Source of the DNA: Mortierella alpina
Taxonomy: Eukaryota > Mortierellomycota > Mortierellomycetes > Mortierellales > Mortierellaceae
Direction of reading: 5' to 3'
Length of the DNA: 64,000 nt
NCBI GenBank assembly: GCA_029449245.1
Contig: JANATF010000003.1
Location: 1,736,001-1,800,000 of the forward strand
Shown here: piece after piece, positions 11,485 to 23,827 of the stretch
Layout: each line of letters starts with the position of its first letter
Numbering within the stretch: position 1 is the first letter of the stretch
Translations under genes and position numbers: made by a program
The notes under the pieces: model-generated
What the model saw: only the letters and a program-made list of their open reading frames with translations
The model's database searches: none
Told to the model about the DNA's origin: nothing

Positions 11485-12294
11485 ATGAAAGGTCTCGAGT
11501 TGCATCCCAAGGTAATAAGCCTGAGAAAGGACTGGGTACACCATTATCGGAAGAAAATGATCTAACGACAAGCATACTTCATGATAGTTTCAAAGCTTGA
11601 AAGAGGATTGTTCAAGATACCCAGAACAAAGTGAGCAGCTCTTCCAGGTCTACCTTGACCTTACAGAAGGTATATGCTGACAGCTTACAGTTCAGGTGTA
11701 TTGCTATTCGTGAGGAGCAGCATGTAGTCTGACTTCCAGACTCACGCGAGATATCAATTGCTGGCTGTATCACTAGCAAAGGACTTTCTGGACGTTGTAG
11801 TCATACAATCGCCGCTCTTAGGAAGATGTTTGATCGAAGGAACGCACCCTGATAATGTAAGTAACTGGCTGCTGACGAGAGTCTCGATTCCCAACCTGCG
11901 CATCCTTGTCCAAGTTTTTTCTTTCAAAAAGTAGTGTGATTGATTCCCTATTTCATTTTAAATCCAAAGGCTCAGAGGTTCTTGGTCCTGCCGAGCTTTA
12001 TCACAGAGTCATGGACTGTCGCTAAGCTGGAGTCGGTCTTCTGGAAGCTGTCAAAGGAGCATGATGCACGGTTAAGCGCTGCAGCCCTGTCTAGGTAAAT
12101 CTAGCATTCCTTGATACAGAGTGTTGTGTAGGTTGCTGACCTACCTACAAGGAATTTTCTCCGCATACCACTAACAACCTAGTTGGTCTCTTAGGATTAC
12201 GCTCGGTGTAATCTCATCAGACTCAACCATTACCTATATGAATCTCTATCGTGGTGTTCCTTCTGAAAACTCACAGATCGCGTCCGTACCATGA
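11485..12294 (+). CDS. SEN15: tRNA-splicing endonuclease subunit Sen15
   Basis: Five exons: 11485-11511, 11588-11669, 11777-11856, 11970-12094 and 12195-12294, giving 137 aa. Sen15 is a structural subunit of the tetrameric endonuclease that cuts introns from pre-tRNA. The family hallmarks are HPKF near the start, FQVYLDLTEAKDF, then ITLGVISSDSTITYMNLYRG at the end, matching the human pattern of VYLDLME and FTLAIVESDSTIVYYKL. The second intron (11670-11776, ending CACTAG) was chosen because it gives a gap-free match to the human protein; other acceptors break the frame. All five exons are small, so the gene is easy to miss. It probably shares a bidirectional promoter with DPM3. Confidence 0.85.
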
Positions 12295-12422
12295 CCTTGT
12301 GGAAAAGTACAAGTCACGTTTTGAATTATATAAAATACACCTCCCAACCACATGACATTGCTCTTCATACATCTCCCATTCGCCGTTCTCGCACACACCT
12401 ACCTGCACCTCAGCCTATCTGC

Positions 12423-14566
12423 ATGGATAATTACATCACAGAGAAGTGGGGCCATAGAGATGGTCCTGCGGCCGATGATAACCAGGACACAAATTGGGGC
12501 TGGGCGTCTGAAAAACCAGTTTACGAATGGGACGAGGACTTTACTGACGACAACGCCCCGGCCATTCCAGAACTCGAGACCGAGCTCTTTGGCGACGACT
12601 ACCGCATATCTACCGGAGAGCACTTTGAAGAGTTTGAAAAGATTAAAGTCAGTGTGAAAGGTGGTCCTGAAGAGCACCGACCCATGGACAGTGTAAGATA
12701 CTTTCACACGACAAATTTACCGCGTTGGACCTGGAGAAACTGTTGAAAAGCATCAGCTTGTCTAATACATCATTCCCGCGTTACTTAGTTCAAGGATGTG
12801 CCTTTGCACCCAACCATTATTGAAAACATCGAGCGTATGGAATATTCGAAACCAACGCCTGTGCAGGTAGACATCTCAAACAAGTTGCGTTTTCATTATG
12901 GCGCCCGGTTTCTCACCTCCTTCCTATTGCCCCTCTACGTTTTGTTCTTTGTCTTATATACTAATGCTATGGCCTCTAACGTTGTATTCAATATCTATCC
13001 TAGAAAAACGCCATTCCGTTGATCTTGGGAGGATACGACTTGTTGGCATGCGCGCAAACAGGATCAGGAAAAACGGCCGCGTTTCTACTTCCAATACTAT
13101 CCAAAATCCTTGCAAAGCTCGCACGTTTACCAGCGACGCAAGCTAACAGACCAGGCGCAAGGCGAACAGCGCCCGCACCTTATGCTCTTATTATCGTCCC
13201 GACTCGAGAGCTCGGGATCCAGATTTTCGACGACACGCGTCGGGTGGGTACTTTGTCAAGGAAGGACAATACTGATTGAGGTCAAAGCACTGTCATCTAT
13301 TAACAGGCTTGAGTTGGCACAACTGTTGCTCTTGTTTTTGACTAATAGTTTACCTACAAGACACGCGTGCGCCCGGTGGTGATCTATGGAGGAGCAGAGA
13401 TGCGTCAGCAGAAGGAACAGCTGGCTAGAGGATGTGAGATTTTGATATCTACACCCGGTCGACTCATGGATGCCCTAGAGAGGAAAGCAGTGTCGCTGGA
13501 CCATGTCAAATTTTTAGTTTTGGACGAAGCGGACAGAACGCTGGACTTGGGCTTCGAACCCGCGATTCGACGAATCCTGAGCATGTCCAACCTGACTAGG
13601 GACGAGAGTTTGATGACCATGATGTTTAGCGCTACATTCCCTACTGCAATTCAAGTATTGGCAAGGGACTTTATGAAGGACGATTACTGCAAGCTACGTA
13701 TCGGAAGGTAAAGTAGATGCCCTCATCCTCGTCCTCATGCCTTTTTCTCTTTTTTTTTTCGTTTCGTTGTATTATCTGTCAATTAATTCTTGTTCTAAAA
13801 TCTGCGAAAATAGGATTGGAGGAACGACAACGGACATTCAGCAAAAGCTCTTGTATGTCGAGGAATGTGACAAGGAAGAGACACTGGTTGAGCTCTTGAC
13901 TTCACTACCGCCCTCTCGCACTTTGATCTTTGTCCACACAAAACGGCAAGCGGATTACCTAGACTATGTCCTCTATAACCAGCACTTTCCCTGTGTGTCG
14001 TTGCACGGCGACAGAAATCAAAAGGAGCGCGAGCTGGCACTAGAAGCGTTCAAGCGCGGTATCAGTCCAATCATGATAGCCACTGCAGTCGCCGCCCGTG
14101 GACTGGACATCAAAAACATTCTGCATGTGATCAACTATGACCTTTGCGATGACATTGATGAGTACGTGCATCGAATCGGACGTACGGGACGTGCAGGACA
14201 TCAGGGTCTGGCGACATCGTTCTACAACGAGAGGGCGTACGCTATCGCACCCGACTTGACCAAGCTGCTGATTGAGTGTCATCAAGAAGTGCCGGACTTT
14301 TTGAGCGATTTCATTCCAAAGGACGAAATTACGTAAGTACTATCTATTATATTTTACCCGTGGCCATTGAGGATGTTAGTCCTCTTCAATTGACATTCCG
14401 ATTTGTGTCTCTATGTTGTAATAGAACGTATGAGAATGACTTTTTGGATGAAGACGCGTTGGCCGAGATGGACGCCTTAGCTTTGGAAGATCAAGGGACT
14501 TCTAATGATTATCCATATCAGTCTGACGCGGACTTCTCCAACCAAGCGTCCACGGGCTGGAACTAG
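12423..14566 (+). CDS. DEAD-box RNA helicase, Vasa/Ded1 (DDX4/DDX3)-like
   Basis: Six exons: 12423-12692, 12789-12866, 13004-13243, 13349-13707, 13814-14332 and 14425-14566, giving 535 aa. ATP-dependent RNA helicase core: Q motif PTPVQ with the upstream aromatic FKDVPLHP, motif I AQTGSGKT, Ib [34 protein letters not shown] and [12 protein letters not shown]. The segments [19 protein letters not shown] and the EVPDFL tail of domain 2 resemble Vasa and Ded1 proteins. The N-terminal extension is only about 90 residues, acidic, and lacks RGG repeats. Motif Ia reads PTRELG rather than the usual PTRELA. The start lies 128 bp after the SEN15 stop. A role in translation initiation or RNP granules is inferred from the family. 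Confidence 0.9.
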
Positions 14567-14892
14567 CACAGTTTATTTTACCTATTCCTCTCTTTCATTT
14601 CCTCGAGAAGCAATGTCATGGAGACTTGTTACTCTTGATACCCACCTGAATATAAGAACTCCTTAGTTAGGTACACAAAAGTGGGAGGGGTTTATTGTAT
14701 GGGGGATTTTTTTACATGATTAATATGAATGAAAAGGTGATCTCGGCAAGAGCGAAACACATGAAGGGTAAATTACAGCAAGTAAAAGAAGGGGGTGTGG
14801 GGGAGGATATACTACAAAAAAGAACGAAGGCTTGATCAGTGCGCCCTGGACACCTCTAAAATGTCGCGTGAAAGGAGAAAACGATAGGTCAA
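14567..14892. other. Intergenic, convergent 3' ends
   Basis: This 326 bp is the shared 3' flank of the helicase and bZIP genes. It has T-rich runs near 14700 and no supported coding frame. Confidence 0.5.
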
Positions 14893-16582
14893 TCAATGTT
14901 CCCACTCTGAAATACAATTGCACTCAAAGAAGATTTTTTTGGGATTGTCAGCGTTGTGCTGTGAACTGCTTACCTGCCATGGGTTCGTCCTTCTTTGGCC
15001 AGATCTTATTCCTATGCCTCAGCATTTCTTGTCCGAGCAAGAACCCATATCGGTCAAAAAACACCTCTGGCAGTTCCCAACTGTGAGGATCCAAGGGATG
15101 TCCGTGACAGATAGCACCATTAATCAGCAACTGGCAAAGATCTTCGATATCATATTTGTTCTGATGTAAAATCATATGCGCCCGGAGCTTTGGACACGGA
15201 ATCAGGTCGATCCGAGAATCATGAGGGAGTGCATAGATTTTAGGATCAATGTTGGGGTCCACCACCGGCGGTGCAGAGGCCAGGACCCGGATTTCAAGCT
15301 GAAGTCGCTTGCTAGGAAACACGGCCTGCTTGAGCCCATCGTCCAGTCCAAGTGTCGAGGTCGCCAAACGAAAGTCATGCGTATCATCGTCCAGGAATGA
15401 AGGTGAGGGAGGTTCGATGGAGCAAGATTCGTCCACAGGAGTATTAGCGGGCATCGACGACGACGACGACGACGAAGTGGTCGTCAATGTTAACATATTA
15501 TGTCCTGAAGGTGCGATCACCGGATCCCGAAGCGTTTGGTGGTCGTACAGTTGGTCCAGAAGAGGCACATCGTTCACAATTTCCAGAGGAGTCGGCATGT
15601 TTGAGTGGATGATGGACCGGAGAGTTCCTGGGGGGAAGAGTGATGACTGGAGCTCATCAAACACTGTGGGCTGCTTCGTGTACTCTGTACGCCTACGGGA
15701 AGCAACACCCGTTTCAGAGTTATGTGGTGGCCGAGACGATGGCTCCATGGGCATATTAGACTTGGTACTCTTGGCGCTGTTTGCAATGATGGCGGGGATG
15801 AAGGATGGTGCCTTGTAAAGAATGTCGTTGTTTGTGATAAACTGGGTATTGTCCTGTGGGTTCACGGGTTTTTTGGCAGTATTGCTCCATGCCACTGGCT
15901 TTGAGGCGTCTTTGAGAGCCTGCGAAGCAGCCAATGCCGACTCAAAAGGAGGCGAGGGTATCGTCTGCTCTGAACTCGAGGGGATGGCGGACGTTGAGGA
16001 CGAGGTAGGATAGGCTGCCGTAGATGGTCGGTCAAGATACTGTGCCTGGTGCGAAGTCGCGTCGTCTTCGGGCCTGGGTGGTAAGCAGCCGTTGGGGATA
16101 AATGCAGATGGGATGGGTGCATTTGTCCGTGTCTCCGCTTCCTGATTATCCATGCCAGTTCCCGTTAATCGTTTGGCCGAGTGCTTGTCGTAATGCCGCC
16201 GATATAGCTCGGACTTGACCTCCTGTAAAATGGACACGTTCCCGTCTTTGCTCAGGGCGTTCTCAAAGGAACAGACGACCTCGCGTAGATAGTAATTTTC
16301 GCTTTGGAGTGCCTGCAACGTGTTTTTGAATTGCTTGGCATCTTCCTGCAAGCGATGCATTATCTTTGTGTTGGTGTCTTGGAGTTCCTTGATAGTGGTC
16401 TCCATTTCCTGGAGATGCCTCTCCTTGCGGTCACGAAAAGCCCGCTGAGCAGCCCTGTTCTGTTCTTTCCTGACAGCCGGTGAGGCTGGGTTTGGTTTCC
16501 TGCCGGGTTTTTTCCTGATCTTGGTTGGCGGTTCTGATGATCCTGTGCGGCTTCTGCCATCCTCGTCCTCGTCCGAGTTCAT
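14893..16582 (-). CDS. bZIP transcription factor with C-terminal DUF3425-like domain
   Basis: Two exons, 16582-14974 and 14906-14893, give 540 aa; the second encodes only the last few residues (EWEH). The basic region NRAAQRAFRDRKERH at about residues 40-55 is of the AP-1/Yap/Pap1 class, followed by a leucine-zipper heptad pattern to about residue 95. The long middle is disordered, rich in Ser, Pro and Thr. The C-terminal 90 residues (IDLIPCPKLRAHMIL, ICHGHPLDPHSWELPEVF) match the domain found at the end of many fungal bZIP proteins, known as DUF3425. Such factors control stress or nutrient genes; the targets here are unknown. A Yap1-type cysteine-rich redox domain is not apparent. An upstream frame could extend the protein, but 16582 is the first in-frame ATG. 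Confidence 0.85.
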
Positions 16583-18428
16583 TTCTGATGTTTTCGATTT
16601 CAAGGCAACGCATGGTACATGTGATGAGTAACCGTGTTTTGCAACTGTTGTGGTCGAATGAGGTCAGCGACTGCAAACCTTACCTCCGCGAGAGTCAGAA
16701 TGTGGCCTCTTGTCGCTACGGGTGAACTCCTGTTGGATGATGCGCAACTGAGGCATCGGGCGTCGTATGGTCGAGGCCATCCTGTGCGCCGAGCAACTGA
16801 TGGCGAACCTGATGGGAGTTGATTGATCCAGCGGAAAAATAGTGAGGGGAGGAAGGAGAGGGAGCAATGTTGCAGAGAGAATGCTGAAGTGAGATGTGGT
16901 GCTGTGCAGGGTGCTGTGGAGCGAGGAGTGTGAAGTTTGACAGGGCCGTATTCAGGGTACAGTGGACTGGTGGACTTGGGCGCAGGGATGTGGAGGAAAG
17001 TGTATGCACTTAAGGAGCAGTGCGTGAATGCATGCACTTATGGATTTCAACCTCGGGCGCAAAAATAAACTAAGAGCCCGCATGGGGCCATGGCCAATCA
17101 GAGGCAACAGCGATGGAGATGCTTCTCGCTCCATCAGGTACCTCTTGTACCTTGCCAGACTACGTGCAAACACGGGAAACGCGTTGGAGGCAGAAGGTTA
17201 TATCGTATATTTCTGCAGCATAAAGCCATCGTCGGCGCTCTCTCCTCCTCCTTTTCGAACACAGATGGATCCAGCTGTGTGAATTGCTCTGTACACCATA
17301 CCATACTGCACATACCCAACGCGCATTCCCAGTCTACCGAGCGTGTGCGCGGTTTGAACAAAAACGGATGCATCTGTCCTGGTTCTTTCCGTTCAAGAAG
17401 GCTAGCGCGGGAAGAGAAGAGTGAGAGGAGTATGTCGCACTACATAGGGAGATGTCTTTTTTCGATCTTGCCTCTGCATTATGTAAGGCGCTTTACTCAC
17501 ACACAACAAAGCAGAAAACAGCAGTCGATATCCATCTCCATGGTGTACGCCACACCTCCCTTTTTCTGCTAGCCTGGCTTGGGCACCTGTAACTGGCAAT
17601 GGCCATTTGCACAGGGGTGTTGATGGAGACTAGTGCATCCGGGATGGATGTCACTAGTATTATGACTGGTCAACGCGAGTACTTGGCCAGTGCTACCAAG
17701 TGAGCACTTTTTTTTTAAGAAGAAACCTCGCAGCCCCGGACGCAGGCATTGGTCCACTTCCTCCACAGGAGGCGGGGCATGACCTGCGCCGTGCAAAGGT
17801 ACGTTTAGGGCAGGGCGAGAGAGAGAGAGAGCCACGATGGAGACCGAGCGAGGGGAGGGTGTCTCCATCCCCCCCAAGGCACTTATTGGGAGGAGCGCAA
17901 TATGCAATCTTGTGCGTGGCCAATCACTGGGCTCATCGAGGACCAAGCCTGCCAGCCGACCTGTTGACCAGTCACTCCAGTCACTCTGGGATGTCTGTGG
18001 GATGTGTGCTCTGTGTGCTCTCGTTCTTACCTATTCCTCTCCCTCGACACATACACACAAACCCAACTCGACTCTCCGTCTGCCTTTCTCTTCTTCTCTC
18101 CTCACCCGTTCTCTCGTTTCTTCTTGTCGTCTCCGCACCTCGTCCTTGCCGTCAGTCCCCTGCATCCGTTGAATCACCGCACACAGCCCGCCCCACCTTT
18201 GCCTCTCCTTCCCATCCTTGCGACGCAGCGAGCACTTATTGCGCAGAAACACTCCCCCCCCCTTCTGCTCATTCACCATTCGACTCAGCGTGCAGAACTC
18301 GACATTCTCCACACGCCTCCGACTCCTTGTTTCTTTGGGATATCGCACACCCTGCCTTTTCGCTGATTCCCCTTTTTTTGCTAATCCCCACCCCCTCCAC
18401 ATCCCACCCATCACTTGCGCTGACAACC
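16583..18428. other. Intergenic, divergent regulator promoters
   Basis: This 1.85 kb separates two divergently transcribed transcription factor genes. The last 450 bp before 18429 is strongly C/T-rich, as in a long fungal 5' leader. Frames within it are open only because of this composition. I see no RNA gene. One TTTGACA occurs near 16936. Confidence 0.5.
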
Positions 18429-19870
18429 ATGAATATGTTCAATACCGACTCGGGCTTCAGACCTCCATCGCCCTTGACATTCTCGGCACCAGGGCCAGGT
18501 CTCTTTGGTGAGACTCTTTCGTATGACGGTACGCCACTAGAGTTTTTTTTTTTTTTTCGCTCGGTGTAACTCTGATATTCAAAAAACAAATATCACACTT
18601 GAGGCTGACCACACTCTTTGTGTCTGTTTTGGCGCATATTGCTTGCCTATGCATAGACTTCAAGTTCCCGAACCAAGACTTTCTCAACCTCCCAACATCA
18701 CCGCCGCCTGTGGCAGCAGACGCGTCGATGCAGCTCTTCAATCCCTCGGAACAGCGCTATTTCTCAGAGTTCCTGGATACCCTTGTGGTTGACCAGGACT
18801 TCACCTTCGACCCAAGCTCAATACCCAACCTTCCCAACCTGCCCCTCTTCACACCCGAGACCATGCCAGGAGGCTTCAATCTCGACGGCGGCAACCCTTA
18901 TCTGTCCTGTTCGCTTGCTACGCCCGGATTGATCAGCAGCAACAGCAACAGCAACAGTAGCAGTATGGAATTCGACATGACCTCACCTTCTTCACAGTCA
19001 AGCTTTGGCGGACCGCATTCGCTGCCGAACCACTATGGCCGAGGTGGATTCCCTTCGCCTCAACAGGGTGCTTCCCCAACATCTCCTGGTTCGCCTCCTT
19101 CTACGCTCCCATATACCATCTCGACCTCAGTGTCGATCCCCAGCAAACGGAAAACGAACAAGGCCAACAAGGGCGGCGCCTCTTCGAACGACAAGATCTC
19201 GACACCTATCCAGCAGCTCTCTAAACTCTCGCTTAGCAACAACAACAGTACTATTAGTAATATTCACAGCAACGGCAACGGCAACAGCAACGGACCTTCG
19301 AATCCCAAGAAGAACAAACGTGACGAAGAGGAACATCCCACATCGTCCTCATCACCGACTTCAGCCTCCTCGCCATCGCGGCGGCCAAGGGACATCAAGG
19401 ATGAGGATCGGGAAAGAAACACCTCGGTGATCTCGGATGGTTCTGTCTCGGACGCTGCCAACTCTACAGGTGCGACGGCCACCACCAAGCGCAAGCCTTA
19501 CAAGGAACTTTTGACAGAAGAAGAGAAGCGTGCCAACCACATTGCTTCCGAGCAAAAGCGACGGAATACGATCCGCAACGGGTTCAAGGACATGACCGAG
19601 ATCATCCCGGATCTCAAGGACGTCAATAGCTCAAAGTCGACCATTCTGTTCAAGGCCGTCGACTTTATTAAGCACCTCGAGAGGCGGAATCGCATTTTGC
19701 AGGAGAAGGCCGATCGTCTAGAGTCGAGGCTGATGGACCAGAGGAATGACGGTGCTGGTGGTGGAGGAGGTGGTGTTAGTGGTATGGGTGGAGGCGGTCT
19801 TGTCCTAGGCCTGGATGATAAGCGATTGCAGGACATCCCGCACATCTATCCAGTCTCTTGTAGCCGTTAG
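18429..19870 (+). CDS. bHLH (leucine zipper) transcription factor
   Basis: Two exons, 18429-18528 and 18657-19870, join at SYD|DFKFPNQ and give 437 aa. The bHLH domain at about 317-375 has the E-box contact pattern H..E...R in NHIASEQKRRNTIRNGFKD, a short loop, then SKSTILFKAVDFIKHLERR running into a zipper-like helix. The N-terminal half is disordered with Asn/Ser runs and acidic, aromatic patches (EQRYFSEFLDTLV, DQDFTFDP) that look like activation segments. The C-terminus has a Gly run. The family includes fungal regulators of lipid, phosphate or glycolytic genes; no closer assignment is possible here. In-frame translation upstream of 18429 is composition-driven and was not used. Confidence 0.87.
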
Positions 19871-20302
19871 ATCATGAATGAAATCTAAAAGACAAAGAAA
19901 CAAGCATTGCATCCTACCCGATATCTGTCATATACCACTTTTTAAGCGCATACCGCATGCCAAAAAAAAATTGGCTGAGGTAAACATCTAGAGTTCAGAT
20001 GTAGCACAATGGACACAATGGTCACATAGAGAGGTGGGTCAAATGAATGAGAATTCAAGACAAAACGTTACTGTTTTATGAGATTATGGAAATTGGAGAA
20101 AAAAAAAGGTCGTATGAAAGAGAGAGAGAGAAAAAAAAAGGCCAAAGAATATCTACATGCAAGGGATAGGAGTTGGGAAAGAGGGCAAAAGAGTGGAGGG
20201 GCGGGTTGTGGGGGAGAGCTCGAGTAAAAAAAAGATTGGAAGAATCCAAGATTATACAAAGCAAACACACTCTCTCTAGGCTACATGAGAAGGTTGACTA
20301 AT
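19871..20302. other. Intergenic, convergent 3' ends
   Basis: This 432 bp is the shared 3' flank of the bHLH and EF-3 genes. It contains several poly-A and poly-GA runs (20095-20150). No gene is supported. Confidence 0.5.
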
Positions 20303-23300
20303 TTAAAAGTCCTCCTCAGAGTCAGAGACCTCCTCACCACGCTTCTTGGCAGCAGCACGACGCTTCTGCTTCTCCTTGATCTCCTTGCGGGACAACTTGC
20401 GGGTAGACTTGACCTTCTCGACGTTACCGAAGGCATCGACCTTAACCTCTTCCTCCTTCATGACAATCTTCTCCAAGTTCTTCTGAGTGTAGTTGTTGCC
20501 GCTGACAACGAGCTGACCAGCATTGACAGACCACTTCTCAACAGTGACGGTGTCAGTGAACTCGCGGTTGTGGGAAATAATGACAACTCCACCACCAAAG
20601 TCCTTGATGGCCAAGGACAAAGCTCCGAGAGAGTCACGATCCAAGTAGTTGGTGGGCTCGTCCAGAACCAACAAGTGAGGGTTGAGCCACATGGCGGCGG
20701 CAAGGACGACCTTGACCTTCTGACCACCGGAAAGACCGCGGATACGGCTGTGGGAGGCGAACTCGGCATCGAGACCGAGATCACCCAAGTGCTTCTCGAC
20801 CTCAACAGCGGTCAAGGAGCGGGTCCAGGCACCAGCCTTGGCAGCCTCCTTGTCGTCAAAGGCCTGGAGGACCTTCTCGAAACCCCACTCCTCGAGCTTC
20901 TCACGAGCAATCCAGGCGTTGTCCTCGTAGGAGCGGCCAACGAACTGAACCTCGTACTCGAAAGAGCGCTTGGCCTTGCGACGTCCATAGAGATCCTCGA
21001 TCTGGACCTTCTCGATCTTCTCGTTGATCTCCCACTGGATGAACTTCTTCATCTGGGCCTCCTCCTCGGGCGAGATCTGGCGAGTGGCCTTGTTGACCAT
21101 CTCGCGATCCTCACCGTACTGGTAACGCCAGCGAATGTACTCGTTGGGGGTCTTGTCCAAGTGCTGCTCGACGTGGTGGAAGGCGTGCTGGGCGACGTAG
21201 GCGACACGAACGTTGGGGTGCTTGGTGACAACACCGTCGGTGGGGACGGTCTCACCGGTCAAGACCTTGATGAGGGTCGACTTACCGGCACCGTTGGGTC
21301 CGATAACGGCAACACGGGAGTTGAGGGAGACCTGGCACGACATGTTCATGATGGTCAACTTGGTGGAACCGGGGTAGGCAAAGTCAATGTTCTGGAGCTT
21401 GACAAGGGCCTTATCCTTGGACTTGACACCATCCAAGAAACCGGGCTCGGGGAGCTTGAAGGCAATGGGCGAGGCCGACAACTCGTAGTAGGACTTGCCC
21501 TGGGGGTACTGCTCAACGAACTTGGACAAGTTACCCTTGTACTTCTTGAGCTTGCGGGTCTCGTAGTGGATAATACCCGTGCAGACAGCGTCGAGGAATC
21601 CAGAGTCGTGGGAAACGATCATGGAGGTGACGTTGGTCAAGGAGTTGAGGTAGTTCTGCAACCAGGCGACGTTGGCAACATCCAAATGGTTGGTGGGCTC
21701 GTCCAAAAGCAAGATATCGGCGTTCATCAACATGGCACGGGCCAACTCGAGCTTCATCTTCCAACCACCGGAAAGGGAACCGACGGCCTGCTCCTGCTTC
21801 TCCTTGTCGAATCCAACGGACTCGAGCATCTCAATGACGGCCTTCTGGTCGAGGTGCTTGAGCTTCTCGTCGTTGAAGATGAAGGTCAAGACGGGGAGGT
21901 CAGCATCCTCAGCCTGGAGGTTGTGCTCGACAAAGACGGTACGGAGCTCATCGGGGGAGGGGAAGCCCTCGAGCTGACCATCAGCAATGGCGCGCATGAG
22001 GGTCGACTTTCCGACACCGTTGGGTCCGCAAAGACCGTAACGCTGACCACGACGGAGGTTGAGGCGGGTCTTGTTCAACAGAATCATACCACCATAAGCG
22101 AGGGAGAACTCGCAGTCGCAAAGAAGCTCACCCTCTTCGATATCCTCAACAGCGGCGTTGGAGAGAGCGTTCTTGGCATCAAAGTCGACGTAGAAGGCGT
22201 TGACCTCCTCAGCGAAGGTGGCGATCTCAGCATCGGAACCGATAACGGCGAGGTAAGGGGTAATGGAAGCGACCCAGGCATCCTTCTCGAAGTTGCGGGA
22301 AGCAACCAACTCGGCGCAGAGGGTGGAGATGTAGGCGAGAACAGCCGAGGAGAAGGCGTCCTCCTTGACGAAAGTGGCCTTGGTCTTGAGGACCTCGAGG
22401 ACCTCAGCGGCAGAGACGGTGTAGGCAACAATGACGACCTGGTCCTTGGAACCGGGCTCACCACCACCGACACGAACCAAAGTGGAACGGGCACGCTCGG
22501 CAACACCACGGAGCTCGGGCGAGGCACCGATCTCGATCATGCGGTCCAAACCGGGCAAGAGCTTGGGCAAGAACTGCTGGGCGTGAGCGGGGTTCTCGAC
22601 GAGCTTGCACATGTTGTCGATAATGACGGCGGTCTGACGCTGGATGGAGGGGGTACGCTCAGCAAGACCACGGACCAACAGGGGGCACATGATGGCGAGA
22701 GTGGGCTCCTCGACGGTGGTGACGAAGGTGGTGGCAGCAAGCTGGTGAATGCAGTCGGCAGCCTCCTCGGGGCGGTTGATGCATCCGACCAAGTAGGGGA
22801 TGGAGGACATCAAATCGGGGTTACCGACAACGTTGAAGCAGTCAGTGATGGTCTTGGTGGCCTGGTCACGGACCTGTGGACGAGAAAAGTGGTTTGGGCG
22901 CGGTTAAAGTGGTGTCCTCGTCACGTGTAGTCGGGCGTGTCTCTTCTTTTTTTTTGGGGCAAGCACACACAGTGACAGCAAATTCAAGGACAGCAGGACA
23001 ACAGGCGCTCATTCATACCTCAGGCTTGGAATCCCACATGGTCTCGCTGATAATGGGGATGATATCAGAGAGGGCAGCAGAGATTTGCTACAAGGAACGC
23101 AATAGCGGTTGGGAGAAAAAAGGGGGAGAGAGAGAAGCATTAGGACCTGTGCTACAATGGGCCACTGCACTCCTGATCAATGGGCGGTCCGAGATAAGAC
23201 TGCAGCTGATAAATGAAAAGTATGCACGGGCGTTGTTGATGGACGGACGGACATACCTGAGGAGCAGACTGGGTCAAACCAGACAAGATGTCCATGGCAC

Positions 23301-23827
23301 CGATCTTGGACTGCCTACAGAGCGCACAAGCCAAAATAGAAGGTAGAGGCTGGTGAGCAAAACTGATGCATACATAGAACGACAAAGGAACGACAAAGGA
23401 ACGGCAAAAGCACAGAGAGGGAGACTTACCACTTGGACTCCTTGATGGCGTGGAAGATGACGGGCAACAAGAGACGGACAGCGTATCTGGTGGGGAGAGC
23501 CATGATGGCCTTGGAGGCAACCTCGGCAGCCTGGCGGACAACGACCATCTTGTCCGAGTAGAGCTCAAAGACCTTGGGCATCTGGGGGATCAAGAAGGGC
23601 TCGCCGGCCTGGCCAAAGGTGTTGGCCAAGGAAGCGAGAGCAAGGAGAGCGCCCTCACGGTGGGGGACGGACTTCTTGTTCTCGAGGAGGGGCGAGAGGC
23701 TCTCGATGATGGCGACAGACTTGACGAGACCCTCGGTCTTGGCGAAGGCGGCAAGTGAGTCGGCGGCGACCTGACGCTGCTCGGTGTTCTCGGCCTTGAT
23801 GATGGCATCAATAAGTGGGGCAGACAT
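20303..23827 (-). CDS. TEF3: Translation elongation factor 3 (EF-3), ABC-F ATPase
   Basis: Four exons: 23827-23430, 23314-23257, 23087-23019 and 22873-20303, giving 1031 aa; the yeast protein has 1044. EF-3 is the fungal ribosome-bound ATPase that releases deacylated tRNA from the E site with each elongation cycle. The N-terminal third is HEAT repeats, followed by a four-helix region. Two ABC domains follow with Walker A GPNGVGKST and GPNGAGKST, signatures LSGGWKMK and LSGGQKVK, and Walker B LLLDEPTNHLD and LVLDEPTNYLD. A chromodomain-like insert lies in the second ABC domain. The lysine-rich tail ends SDSEEDF. Strong C/G-ending codon bias indicates high expression. It is divergent from SHMT, another highly expressed gene. 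A TATA-like site on the minus strand near 24006-24012 lies about 180 bp upstream. Confidence 0.97.

Noticed and set aside
11670-11760. A 5 bp micro-exon in SEN15
   Set aside because: It would need a 21 bp intron; the single 107 bp intron ending at 11776 gives a better, gap-free family match.
17700-18569. 289-codon frame upstream of and into the bHLH gene
   Set aside because: The part before 18429 is a C/T-rich leader translated by chance; only the end is coding.
20285-22930. 881-codon plus-strand frame opposite EF-3 as a gene
   Set aside because: It is exactly opposite a well supported EF-3, has no domain or promoter, and follows from codon bias.
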